Part shown: piece after piece, positions 36,701-47,879 of the stretch
Position numbering within the stretch: the stretch's first letter is position 1
Layout of the letters: the number at the start of each line of letters is the position of its first letter
Source: Saccoglossus kowalevskii
Lineage: Eukaryota; Hemichordata; Enteropneusta; Harrimaniidae
Assembly: GCF_000003605.2 (NCBI RefSeq)
Contig: NW_003143305.1
Location: 30,551 to 94,550, forward strand
Length of the DNA stretch: 64,000 nucleotides
Reading direction: 5' to 3'
The notes under the pieces: generated by a model
What the model saw: only the letters and a program-made list of their open reading frames with translations
Database searches by the model: none
What the model was told of the DNA's origin: nothing
Program-made: the position numbers and the translations under genes

Positions 36701-37561
36701 CTAAGATTTGCGTCGGAAAGGCGTTTTTTTTCTATTTTTTTGGCAAAGGCAAATGAGATCTCTCTAAGCTCTAAAGCGAAAGTCATGGAATGGGTTTGCC
36801 ATTCCTGGATAAAGGCGGGTTCGTTATCGTGGAAATAGAGCGGGGTAGTAGGGTAAAAAATTTGTGGGGAAGTCCTCCATTTGAATCGCCGATTCGAGGG
36901 AGTCCGATTGAATTTTAGCTATGCAAAAACGTTGGAGGTGGGTTCGAAGTAAGGTCGCATCGAGTTTGGCCTTGGGGTCGGAAATTGGGGTTTTAGGTGG
37001 GGAGAAATTGGATTGGGAGACGAGATGGAAAATTTGGAGGTCTACGTTATTAGGATCAAAACAAGGGGCAGAGGTAGACTGTTTGGGCGAGGGAGTGTTA
37101 AGTTTTGGGTAGCCACGGTCCAGAATAGGGGAGAGAGGTGGTGCGACCGGTGTTGGAAGAGCGGTAGTTTTAGGATCGGGACGGGGAAATAATTTTGATG
37201 GTGGGCAAGAGAGGACGGGCGAGGAGGGTTGTTTTGGTACGGGGGATAGTTGGAGATCGTTAAGAATTTGGAGAGTGGCCATGTCGATTGAATCGAAAGA
37301 GAAATTAGGCGGGGAAAGGGGACTAGACGGCGGGGAAAGCGAGTTTGAGGCGTTAGAACTCGAAGGGGAAGACGGTATGTGTGGAGTCGTGGTGCGTGGT
37401 TGGCGGTGAGTGTATTGGCAGAGCATGATAAGCGTAAAACGAGTAAAGGTTGAGATAAAATTTGGGTAAAAAAATTGGTTCTTGCGTGAATGGTCTGAGT
37501 TCAAATGAGGTAGTTGACGAGAGACGTAGGAGTCCAGAATGAAATCAAACAAAAAACTCAT
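33732..37561 (-). mobile_element. Penelope-like element (RT + GIY-YIG) with 3' hammerhead ribozyme
   Basis: Parts in minus-strand order are as follows. A Pro/Ser/Thr-rich N-terminal region occupies about 37561-36400. The RT entry motif 'NIIIKRADKGSAM' is near 35920. RT motif A, '[10 protein letters not shown]', is near 35540; 'HGTAMGTRMAPSLTN' follows; and catalytic 'RYIDDIF' is near 35250. An RT thumb-type region has 'KPTDSHQFLHA'. A Cys-rich linker and GIY-YIG endonuclease, 'VIYRIACSTCSKQYIGET', lie near 34495-34445. These are the hallmarks of endonuclease-bearing Penelope-like retroelements, which copy themselves by target-primed reverse transcription. The copy is broken at several points. 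The whole segment is A+C-rich on its sense strand, unlike its neighbours. Outer boundaries are not defined; G-rich sequence continues left to about 33300. Confidence 0.85.
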
Positions 37562-37794
37562 CTTTCGAAATAATACCGTATTTTGACTAAGTGTCTAAGG
37601 ATGGGAGGTCAAGAGAACGATTCCCTTGACGTTGTTCAGTGATAAGTGTCTGTATAAAAACACGTGTACATCAGCTCATGGCCCGGTAAAAAAAATGGCT
37701 TGCTCAACCTTGTTCAAGAACAGTTATTTCGGACTGATTCTTTAGCACCCTTTGACACCAGTAAAACTTAACCATTTCGAGTATAGACAAATAA

Positions 37795-38527
37795 ACGTTA
37801 TTTAAATTTATCAGTATGTTTCTGTAAGCAATTTGGCCTATTGGGCACGGATGGAGTCAAATATTTACCAATTTGAAAAAAAAACCTATGCACAGTTGTC
37901 AATGTGTGACCATCAAAACAATCAGGTCTTGTGGGTGGCAAGTCTGTAATGAAGTGGTTTGCAGGGAGAGTATAGAATGTTTCTGAATCCATCCAACTGC
38001 TCTCTGTGAAATAGCAAGTTGATCCTTCTGTTTCACCAGCTAGTTGTTTCCAGGACCTGGGGGGGGGGGGGGTCCTTGGGATTGAGCTCCCAGCTGCATT
38101 CACTGTGATAAGAGCAGTTATTTGGCCTTGGTTACTTGACACAATCTGAGGGACAGAAAAATTACTCTTTGCCTGACCCCAGTTTGCCGGTTTTCACTTG
38201 AAGCAAAAAAACACTCGTCACAGTTCCAAATACATGATACAACAAAACATTGTTGGACCGAAGTATCATGTAATCGCGGAACCATACATTTACTTGCGCG
38301 TTTTCTGTAAATCATCACTTGAGAATTGTGCTTGATAAATTGCCAGTACAATTTGTTGTTGAATTTATTTGGTGGGTCCATCTTAACTGTGTACAGAAGT
38401 TGTCACTCCAAAGCCTCTTTCTGCCATTCCAATAATCCATTGAGCAACCTGGGTCTCTTCTGTAGTAAGACAAGGGGGGTGGTCCACCTCGCTTGCCAAA
38501 CTGTTCTTCTGGAAACATGGTCTCCAA
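37795..38527 (-). pseudogene. pogo/Tigger-like (DDE_1) transposase relic
   Basis: Minus-strand pieces run from the CENP-B-like helix-turn-helix region to the catalytic domain. 'FGKRGGPPPLS' lies near 38490 (compare the family's 'GxRGGPxxxLTxEEE'). 'IWNCDECFF' has the first catalytic Asp at 38217-38219. 'ITALITVNAAGSSIP' matches 'TVL-x-A-x-NAAGxxxPP'. 'SSWMDSETFYTLPANHFI' follows, and then 'FDGHT' with the second catalytic Asp at 37912-37914. Spacing between the two Asp (about 100 codons) fits DDE_1. Frame changes separate the pieces, and the sequence after the second Asp diverges. It directly flanks the 5' side of the Penelope-like element. No terminal inverted repeats were identified. Confidence 0.6.
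38057..38076 (+). repeat. 14-G homopolymer inside the pogo relic
   Basis: A run of 14 G (about 38059-38072) is flanked by AGGACCT and TCCT, giving a small hairpin. Such a run is prone to length error and coincides with one of the frame changes of the transposase relic. Confidence 0.7.
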
Positions 38528-38529
38528 GT

Positions 38530-39870
38530 GTGGATCTTTTTATTTCTCATTTCCTACTGCCTTCTTGATCTATGTTCTGTTTTTAGTCACATCAAGGAAG
38601 GCACTCTCTAATGCATGTATTTTGAATTACTCTAAACTGTAATTGTTATTGTTACCCTAGCGTAATCTTGTTGATCTTCTTCTGTTAATTTTATTGAAGA
38701 CGATGCATTTTATTTGTTTTCTTGTGGCCTTCCTCTCATCTGAGCAGGCATAATTTGCAGCATATATTCGCTCTGTCAAATTTCATGTAATACTCGTAGT
38801 TACAAATTCTTACAGTGTAAGTTGGTAAGGTAAGGTGTTAAATTTCAACATTCTCGAACTGAAATTGGCCACTGCCATATGAAATTCGTGTTTTGTTTTT
38901 TTCATTGGTGCTTGCATAGTGCAATACTGTAGTTTTGTTTGCTGACTCATTTCTTCTCCATTGCCTGAAAAGTGAAACAACAATATAATTGCAATATACA
39001 TGAATGAATTATGCTAGATATACAGATCAGCCTTGGTTTTACAATGTTTTTACCGACTGTAAATGGTTACTGATGAAGTTGAATATTATTGGTCCCTGCC
39101 AGACATAGTCCGAAAAGGAGACTTGTGTGTTGGGTGCCGTCCATCATTTCTCAGAAACCTGGACAGATTTGCTTTAATCTGGTACAAAGACATGTGCATC
39201 AATTTATTTTATATTTGGTTGATCTATGATTAGCGGCCATTTTTGTCCAAAAATCAACATTTGGAAATGTCATCAACCTACCAGTAACACTGCCTTTCCA
39301 TTTATGGGTATGTAATTTATGGGATATCACAGCCATTAATTCTGATTTCTCATTCGAGAAAAATATTGTATAACTAGTAAACCCTATGTCCTGTGTGTAC
39401 AAAAGTACACATGAGTGAAAATTAAACGTGCATGATTCATGATTATACAGTGACAACAGCAATTCTTGCCCTGGAGTGAGGGATGGGGGGTCCTACACAG
39501 TTTAATGATCATACAACACAACAAGTGTAAATAATATAGGCTTCGAAATTGGTAACTTTTAAAGAATAACAATTGTCAACATTTGATAGTCCTTCATATC
39601 CACATTTTACAACTAAAACAATAATTTTTTTATATCATATTTACACATAGGGGAGGATGTCATGTTGAAGGTTTACTTTGTGAAAAAGATATTTATATCA
39701 CTATTCTGTTTGGTAGCTTGGAAACATATTGATGGAATATTTTGAACTCTTAACTACAATTTCTATAACTTCAATTTTCTGCTTAATAAAGTATTGTGCA
39801 CTTCAGGTCACACTCAGCTTGTGCATTTGGTCAATCGAATAACATACATGTAACACAACTAGACTTAGTT
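38530..39870. other. AT-rich non-coding stretch
   Basis: No gene, repeat or motif is supported here. Confidence 0.5.
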
Positions 39871-39880
39871 TATTAATATG

Positions 39881-40178
39881 AGGTTATTACGAAATACCTC
39901 AAAGTATGCCTAAAGACAGTACAGCTGGAGTATCGACCGACTTGCAACGGCATACTCTCTTAGTGCATACTTTGAGGTATCCTCGTAACCTTCCAGGGAT
40001 ACATGTTGGGAATGCCTAAATCCAAAATGTTTAGAACAGAATCAGCGAACTTGTGTGGAGTCCGGTATACTCTCTTAGTGCATACTTTGAGGTATCCTCG
40101 TAACCTTCCAGGGATACATGTTGGGAATGCCTAAATCCAAAATGTTTAGAACAGAATCAGTGAACTTGTGGAGTCCGG
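39881..40178 (+). repeat. Hairpin plus 115-bp tandem duplication
   Basis: An imperfect inverted repeat has arms at 39881-39909 and 39964-39990 (ACCTCAAAGTATGC and its complement) around a 54-bp loop. The right arm is then part of a direct duplication: copy 1 is 39952-40066 and copy 2 is 40067-40178. They are nearly identical, with one substitution and a 2-bp length difference near the end. The structure looks like a small MITE-like palindrome whose right half was recently duplicated. Confidence 0.8.
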
Positions 40179-40189
40179 TCAAACCTTGC

Positions 40190-40950
40190 TGGCAGCCATG
40201 TTTGTTTTTATTATTAGAAAACGCTTACGAACGTGATCATCCCATAATCTTGAGACCCTGATTATCAACTTACCAATTGTACGCTAGTATGTAACGGATC
40301 GCTCAGGTAGTCGCCTTAGTCTCATTGGGTATATTCTACCGTCAGTGTTTCATAATTTGTTTTTGATTCACAGCCTAAGTACAATTCATTGTCAATGACA
40401 TGTATGTGTTTTGCACGTAAGGAATGTTGCTCTGTGGAACTGCATTCCTTTGAACAAGATGACCACCAGTCAACCATTTTGGATTTGTTGGTGCCAAAAA
40501 TGCATGTGTGTTGTTCTTGATGATACATGTGGGAGGTATTAACATGATGAGCCTTGGCATGTTGAATAAATGAAACAAACTGCATTCTTCGAAAATAAAT
40601 GGCCATTTTGAGCCCAATTCAAAAATAAAATACCATTTTGTTCATGGTCTGTGCCATGCTTGTATGCATATGAGCAGAGCCTAAGACACACGTCACATGC
40701 TATGTGCTTCACCCAATGTGCATTAAATATATTACAACATTCTGGGTGGCAGGGGGACTCGTGGACACCCACTTGTCGTGTGGTGATTTCTATATTTCCA
40801 TGTCCTATGACCTGTTCATAAAATATACACAGAATAGAAAAATGTATGGGCCCATTATAGTTTTCCCACTAAAAGCTCTACTAAGTATAACTAAAGTTCT
40901 ACTAGTATAACACACTTCTAGAGCTGGCATTTTTCTATTTATCTTTAACA
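40190..40950. other. Non-coding stretch
   Basis: No gene is supported. Overlapping frames on both strands (40322-40910) carry no recognisable motif. Short repeats of a 'CTACTA(A)GTATA' type occur near 40878-40910. Confidence 0.45.
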
Positions 40951-40957
40951 ACAATAC

Positions 40958-41185
40958 TAAAATGAAGGCAGAGTCTTACCTTTCTTTAGCTGTCTCTTAG
41001 TGAGTATGTACGCACGTCGAGTAGATATCTAAGTGAAACTAGTGAAGACACGGGAGCCAAGGCTTGCGCTCTTTCTCCAGGTTCAGATCAGACTACCGAA
41101 GTTCCCGGATGTTGGAGAATGGGAACTTCAGTACCTGTCGGGATCCTTCGGCGATACGTCAATCACATCGGCCATTTATATTACT
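40958..41185 (-). repeat. 3' LTR of the Gypsy element
   Basis: 228 bp, matching 47414-47641 along its whole length. A purine-rich tract (sense strand GACGGAGGAGAG, plus coordinates about 41186-41198) lies directly inside it and is the expected polypurine tract that primes plus-strand synthesis. ATAC flanks it outside. Confidence 0.9.
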
Positions 41186-41602
41186 CTCCTCCGTCATCTT
41201 TTTCGGTGGTGGTTACATTATCCTGTAATTTTCTTTTCCAGTATCAGGCCCATGTGATTTAGGCAGGTATCGCCTAGGTGTCAAGTCAGTCGAACATCCT
41301 TCATTTTTCCATCCTGCCGTGTGGCCACCTCAGCTGCATTGTCCCTCCTAACTTCCAGATCTTTGTCAATCTTTAAACTGACATCCCTACACAAGCCAGC
41401 CGGGGTTTCCACACACCTAATAGCCTTCTTCTGCGGCACTGTGTTGTATCTCGGGTTTTGGTGAGGTATATTTTCTATAATTCAACTCCTGCTAAATAGT
41501 TGTAAAGCTTCCTTGTGCATTTCACGCACCCATCCCCCATCTGCCATATCTGCCTTGTGCAGTCACCTCAGCTGTTTGAGATGGTAAGGGAATACACACT
41601 AC

Positions 41603-44300
41603 TCATTTTGTAAATTGATCAACCATCATCAAAATATATTCATTCCCCAAGGTTGTTTTGGGTAATGGTCCCAAAAAATTCATGTGTTCTCTTTCCGTTG
41701 GAGAACCAGCATGATATCTGATTAATGGGTATCTTGCGTGCTTATTTCCCTTTTTACTTTCTCTGCATATTCTACACTTGGTTACGAAATTCTGAATATC
41801 TTGTGAAATATCATACCAGTAATATTTATCCTTCATACAAGCTCTCGTACGACTAATTCCCTGGTGTCCAGCTGCTGGAATATTGTGATTCAATTCCATT
41901 ACTTCTTTTTTTAGAGATTCTGAAACCAGTAATTGTTGTTGAGTACCCTCCAACTTATTTTTCCAAATCACTCCATTTTCCAGGGAAAACATTTCCCTAT
42001 TAATCCAATAGTGTTTAACGGTAGGGCTAGACAAGAATAGGTCATTCTCGGATGGATATTTTGATAACTTCATCCAATCCAATACAATTTTAAGATCAGG
42101 ATCTTCTAACTGAGCCTGTTGTAAATTTTCATCCGGATATTTCTCTGTAGAATTATTAATCTTCTTTTGTCCTGCCCTAGTTATGTGCACACGTGGGTAC
42201 CATCGAATCGCATTCTCTTCGGTTGGATCGACCATGATCTCAATATTAGAATGCGTACACTTCCCCGTATCCTTAGGAATATCACAATCACCACTATTAG
42301 TGTCAGACCATTCAAAACCTCCAAGGTCCCATATATTTTTGCACACCATCCAGCTCATCTTTTGAGGATGATGTACTCATACTTCTCACCATCTTCTTAT
42401 CTCTGGCTGATAGTGGGATAACATCATCTACGTCACGTACAAAACCAAACCAATTCTCATGGACTCTGGGAACAATATTTACATCCTCCACATGGTAAAT
42501 CTCTCAGAAGTTTTCCATGACGGTATTCTTCACATCCCATATCATTGGGAATCCTTGACAACGCATCTGTATTGAGATGTTTCTTTCCAGGGCGATGCTC
42601 TACTGTCATATCATACTGACTTAATTCTTCCAACCATCTCGCCAACTGCCCCTGTGGTTCTTTAAATCGCAATAAACAAGTAAGACTACTATGATCAGTA
42701 CGAACAATAAAATGGTTGCCCAGAAGATAATGGCGAAACTGTCTTGTAAAATGTACTACAGCGAGCAATTCTTTTCGGGTCGTACAATACCGTCTTTGTT
42801 CACTTGATAATGCAAAGCTTCCATATGTGATCACTCTCTCTTCATTATCTTGCACTTGCAGTAACTCAGCTCCAATCGCCAAATTAGAGGCATCTGTATC
42901 CAGTATAAATGGATCCACTCTGGTCGGTAGAGCAAGTACTGGAGCTGATATCAATGCATTTCTTATTGCGTCAAAAGCCGCTTGTTGTTCACCCTCCCAT
43001 TCAAAGGGTTCTTACCAGTAATACTATACAATGGGGTTGCTAATTTGTCCAAAAGCCATTTTACGGAAAAGGAATAAACCATATTTTGGTTTTGAATGCT
43101 GTTGTATGCTGACTGTCTGGTTCGATAGGCACTTGCCAATATGCTGAATTGGCATCTAATTTTCAAAACCATTTGTTACCAGATAACGTGTCTAGACATT
43201 CTTCTACTAATGGTAGAGGGAAAACATCTTTCACAGTGACATTGTTCAAAGCTCTATAGTCCACACACCATCGCACTTTACCATCTCCTTTTCTTACCAG
43301 CACTGGAGCCGACATCCACTCAGACACTAAGGGTTCGATAACACCAGACTCTAGCATCTTTTTGAGATGTGCTTCTTCTTCCTGTACAAAGCAGCGAGGA
43401 GTTCTTCGTAGATGTTGTTTTATAGGGTTACTGTCGCTTGTATCAATGCGGTGTTTGATTGCAGAAAAATTTCCTAAATCAAAATCATCCACCGCAAATG
43501 CATCTTTGTAGCTACACAATATTAACCTTAATTGTTCTGTCTCGTGTGGATCAAGATGTGCACTAGAGCGTTGATACAATTCTTGAAGATGTTCAGGGAT
43601 TTGCATAGTCACTCCCATCCCTTGAACATAAAGGGATCTTTTCCACCCATGTGAGGCAGACCAATTTCTCATCCTCCCCCATCATAGGGACCATATCGAC
43701 TGGCACAGCATTAGCTATTTCCCTACCAGGGCCCAATACCACTTCATAATTTGTTGGGTTCACCAAACAAACTGTTGGATTACTTCCACCACTATGTAGA
43801 GTTTTCATAAGCAATGGCTCCAACATATATAAACCCATATCAGTATTGATTTGACATTTCAATTTCACTGCATGGTTAGGGGGTATCTCAACCATAGCAA
43901 TTGAAATGCCCCTATTTACCCTAGGGCTTGATTTGTTGACAGAAAATGTCATGATGAATAGCCTCATTACCAAACTCCAATAGATTTCTATCCATTACTC
44001 GCACCTTGTTTGAAAATCTAATCCCAGCAACATATCATCTTCAATCGGAGCCACATATACATTCATACCAATTTCAGTTTCACCGAAAGTTATAGTAGCT
44101 GATCTCACGATTGCTGCATCCATCTTAAGCTCCCTACCAGCTGTCTGCATTTTCACTTTTCGAATAGTGGAGGGTTTATTCTGAAATCGTTGAAACAGTC
44201 TATCTGAAATAATGGTTACCTCTGCCGCTGTATCTACTACCAGTTGAGTACCCCTGTACTTTGATAGGTACGGAGTACATAGGTCCTGAGCTCAAACGGT
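41603..44300 (-). pseudogene. Gypsy pol region: protease, RT, RNase H, integrase parts
   Basis: Recognisable parts, 5' to 3' on the minus strand, are these. An aspartic protease lies at about 44260-44010, with a 'VVDTAAEVTI' active-site motif and 'LLGLDF'. Reverse transcriptase sequence (43672-43163) has 'GVIEPLVSEWMSAPVLVRK' and 'WCVDYRALNNV'. RNase H (42954-42457) has 'FILDTDASNLAIGAEL', 'YCTTRKELLAVV' and 'TDALSRIP'. An integrase N-terminal zinc-binding region and start of the core (within 42358-41603) has 'GHQGISRTRACMKDKYYW', 'CRICRESK' and 'MNFLGPLPK'. These are hallmark Ty3/Gypsy motifs. The region is a broken fossil. Confidence 0.85.
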
Positions 44301-44420
44301 ATGTAACTACTTCTTTTACTTCCGAAATCATTACACCCACATTCACATGTCTTTGATTCCAAATCTTCAATGTTGGTAGATATATTATCGGAAGGCCCTT
44401 ATTTTGTGGCAGGGTCAAGC

Positions 44421-46133
44421 TTAGGCCTGATTCATTGACCCTTGTTCGTTTAAATCAACAAACTGGACCCTTTTGTTATCAGAATCTGACCTCCCAGTTA
44501 AATTGGGACAATCTCGTTTGAAATGACTCGGACTACCACATGAATAACATCCCCTGTTGAAAGGGGAAGGGGATCTACTACTGCTTCGCTGATGATTATT
44601 AAGCATACTAGTTACCCCTTTCAACTGTGTCACCATTGTCTCCATGGTAATCTTAATGCTGACATATGAGCCTCCAGTCGTGACAAACGTACTTCAACAC
44701 CATTAGGATTCTCCATTTTTCTATCTTCACGACCAAAATCATGCTTATCACGTGGCAAGTTGTTACTGAACTGTCTAGATGGAGAAAACTGTCGTAACGG
44801 ACACTTCATCACCATTACCATCGCTATCGTTGCCTTCATATCCAATCTCGCACTTGGTAGACTTTTCGTATATGGCTTTATTGATGTGCTGATACCAACG
44901 AACTTGATCTATTGAATCCTCTACTGTTTTAGGACGCTGGTTGGCTGCATACTGTCCAGCCTCTTTATCAGCACAGCCCTGACAGAACCTCATCACAGCT
45001 TGTTTATACATATGTTCATCTGGAACATCCGCATAAACCTGTGTCGCCAGGGATAAAACCATCTGCCCAATCTTCCAGTGATTCCCCTCGTTTCTGTTTT
45101 GTTTGATGAAATTCAACTTGAGCGGTCTCNNNNNNNNNNNNNNNNNNNNNNNNNNNNNNNNNNNNNNNNNNNNNNNNNNTGGAAGTTCTCAGAAAAATTG
45201 GAGAAGAGATTCGGGTTCAATCAATTCATTATAGCGGATCTCTGGATCCCGGTCTACCAATAAGGTGTAGTGATCACTAGCTTTACCTTCCAAAAACCAA
45301 CACAGGAAGTCTTTACACACCAGATTAGACCACTGTTGAGCTTTTGCATACTTGGTGAATTTGATGAAAAAGGTACGCCATTTAGAACTCCCATCATACA
45401 TCAAAGATTTTGGGATACTGGACGGCTTAGGAATGGCCACTGATCCTCCCCTGTGTTTCTTCTCAGCTCTTTTCATAAGGGGAAATAATTTGTACTGGCG
45501 ATGCAGATCTATCCCCTGCCGAATGACTGCGATCATATTCTTTGTACACAGGTGCCAGGTCTGATCTATTTCCTCTCGATTCACCCTTATGAAGGGGAGC
45601 TATCTTCCCTTTGTCTAGGGAATAATGATGTAGGAGTGAGATATTTGTTTGGTACCTGATTTTGTCTCCTAATTACCCCTTCCATCCTTTCTTGGAATTT
45701 GGAGTTCTTATCATGTCTCCTCCTTTCTCTCTCCTCCTCCCCCCTACTATTTGAGGGATAATGGTAGTCTGTGATAATCTTCTCTACCAATATAGTCACG
45801 ATTGAAATGACGTTCATCTCTTTTATCCCTCACCAAACTTCTATCCTCATCTCTGTCGTCTTCTCTATCACAATAACTTCTTCTTTCCTCCTCTAATACA
45901 CGGTCATACCAATCATCTGGGGTTTTAGGACGATCTTCTACAATGTTTCCAAAAGTAATCAGTTCCCTCAGCTCACTTGATACTTGAAAATGCGGGATAT
46001 CTAACAACATTGCCATGGTCAATTTTCCATTCTCCTCTCTCAACTGCATTATTCTGTCTGCTGTTCTTTGACCCACCCACAGACGTAACAATGTATCATA
46101 ACTACAATCATTGATATTAATTTTCTTCGACAT
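44421..46133 (-). pseudogene. Gypsy gag region with HhH-like start and CCHC knuckle
   Basis: The gag-type region begins with a short basic Met-Ser-Lys-Lys start near 46131. It continues with a segment resembling the ComEA-type helix-hairpin-helix ('ININDCSYDTLLRLW', 'TADRIMQLREENGK'), then a highly charged Arg/Asp/Glu region. A retrotransposon-capsid-like segment follows ('MYDGSSKWRTFFIKFTKYAK', about 45400-45330), and finally a CCHC zinc knuckle 'CYSCGSPSHFKRDC' (about 44552-44507). Capsid and knuckle package the RNA in this family; the HhH-like start is unusual. A 50-N gap falls inside. Broken fossil. Confidence 0.75.
45130..45179. other. Assembly gap (50 N)
   Basis: Fifty consecutive N inside the gag region of the Gypsy element. 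Such a fixed-length run usually stands for a gap of unknown true size, so the element length given here is approximate. Confidence 0.98.
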
Positions 46134-46169
46134 TTTGAAACAAGAAATATAGTTTAAAGATAACACAGT

Positions 46170-47392
46170 ACAATTTTAAAATATAATACCCGTATAACAA
46201 GGGTAAACACGATTTAAGTATTCAAAATATTTCCTACAAATACAGGAAAAATAAATACTATAAACCTCCGACTAAATTGTGAATGACACAATAAAAATTT
46301 AAAAAATGATAACATAACAATATACACAAAAATAATTAATATTGCAACCCTTAAACAGTACTAGGGTCTGAAGAAAATATCTCCTAAAAATGATGGAGAA
46401 AAAAGTATAATGGTGAAAAATATTCTACTCAAGTTGTTAAAATTATTCCCTCACAATCTAAAGAAGGAAACGCTTACAGTAAATTGACCTTCACTTTAAT
46501 GTAAACACTCACAACCTAAACAGTTCGTTCGTTCAATAACAAAAAGAAATCCAACAAAGAAAGTCTACAACACAATGTATACAAATTTATTCAATCACAG
46601 CTATGAAAACTAGTTCACAGTGCATAGAATACAATGAATATACAACACCCTCTTACGTTACGAACAGAAGAATTTTTAAACATTTATTCTATTCAACGGC
46701 GTCTGCTCTCGTGAGACTAGGAACAGGCGGCATAAACAAATATACGTACGTTCCACACAGCACAGAAATTTATGAAATACAACTAAAATTTTACCAATTT
46801 ACTGAAAATATCCCACGAAAATGCGGGAAAACGAATAAATATAATAAATAATATTCAAATCACTGTGAATATCCACAGAAATGCTCACAAAGTAACAAGA
46901 AAATTCAGGAAAATTGTTTTCCAGAAAAATCGACGTCTCGTGACCCCAATGTAAACAAACTGAGAGTGAAAAAATACTTCAAAACTCTCTAAAACTATAA
47001 ATATTCAACAGAATTGTGTCGGATAAAAAATTAACAATGCCGGACAAACTGAAGAAGTGAAATATCCTACTAAACAACACTAAAAAAAAACTTCAAAAAT
47101 AACAAATGGAAGTCACGTGAAAATGGCGTCGATATATAAACATACGTTTATGAAATTAACTCACATCGGTTAAAAAGTACGTAAAACCAAGAAATTGGTT
47201 TAAAAACAATAAATAACACTAACAATGTTTTAAAAAATCTAAGGGAATACTTCCTAAACGAAGTTCTCACGCTGGAATGCGCGATAAACGCAATTCGTCT
47301 ATCGCGTGACGATCGACTATAACTCGCGACTGTTAGACAACTTTCACCAACCATTTTTGTTTGAAGGGTTAAAAATCAAAAACCACAGGCAC
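46170..47392 (-). other. Long AT-rich leader of the Gypsy element
   Basis: About 1.2 kb separates the primer-binding site from the first gag Met. It is AT-rich, holds no frame with a recognisable domain, and may contain the packaging signal or splice sites. Plus-strand frames here (for example 46603-46851) look like chance. Confidence 0.5.
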
Positions 47393-47412
47393 GAAAGTTG
47401 CTCGCAGCGCCA
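47393..47412 (-). promoter_or_regulatory. Primer-binding site of the Gypsy element
   Basis: One base inside the 5' LTR the sense strand reads TGGCGCTGCGAGCAAC. It begins with TGG, which would pair with the CCA end of a tRNA primer. The matching tRNA was not identified. Confidence 0.65.
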
Positions 47413-47413
47413 G

Positions 47414-47641
47414 TAAAGTGAAGGCAGAGTCTTACCTTTCTTTAGCTGTCTCTTAGTGAGTATGTACGCACGTCGAGTAGATATCTAAGTGAAACTAGTG
47501 AAGACACGGGAGCCAAGGCTTGCGCTCTTTCTCCAGGTTCAGATCAGACTACCGAAGTTCCCGGATATTGGAGAATGGGAACTTCAGTACCTGTCGGGAT
47601 CCTTCGGCGATACGTCAATCACATTGACCATTTATACTACA
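47414..47641 (-). repeat. 5' LTR of the Gypsy element
   Basis: 228 bp. On the element's sense strand it starts TGTAGTATAAATGG and ends TTCACTTTA, so the termini are TG...TA rather than TG...CA. TATAAAT near the start could be a TATA-like element. ATAC follows on the plus strand at 47642-47645, matching the other end. Confidence 0.9.
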
Positions 47642-47879
47642 ATACATTGGGATACATGTATGCCAAATGTTGAAAGAACATCTGTATATTTTGAGCACCT
47701 GTAAAATATTTTATTTTAGCTGTAATTCAATTTTACTTTTCACTGATTTTTTATTTATTTGTTGAATGCAAAGAGAAAAGGCACTGTCGCTAGATTTTAT
47801 GAAAGCATGTGGTGAGCAGCTGTTGCCTTTATTCATGGCTAAGTGTTCAAATTATTTATAAGATTTATCTAATTTCAAT

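Larger units (their letters stand above)
40958..47641 (-). mobile_element. Ty3/Gypsy LTR retrotransposon fossil
   Basis: The element runs on the minus strand between two 228-bp LTRs and is flanked by the 4-bp target duplication ATAC (40954-40957 and 47642-47645). Parts from 5' to 3' are: LTR, primer-binding site, a leader of about 1.2 kb, gag region (HhH-like start, capsid-like region, CCHC knuckle), aspartic protease, reverse transcriptase, RNase H, integrase zinc-binding part, polypurine tract and LTR. The order protease-RT-RNase H-integrase is that of Ty3/Gypsy. The LTRs differ at about six positions by eye (around 97% identical), so insertion looks recent. The coding region is broken at roughly ten points and contains a 50-N assembly gap. 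It does not look active in this copy. Confidence 0.9.

Noticed and set aside
46603-46851. Plus-strand open frame inside the Gypsy leader
   Set aside because: Antisense to the element, AT-driven, no motif.
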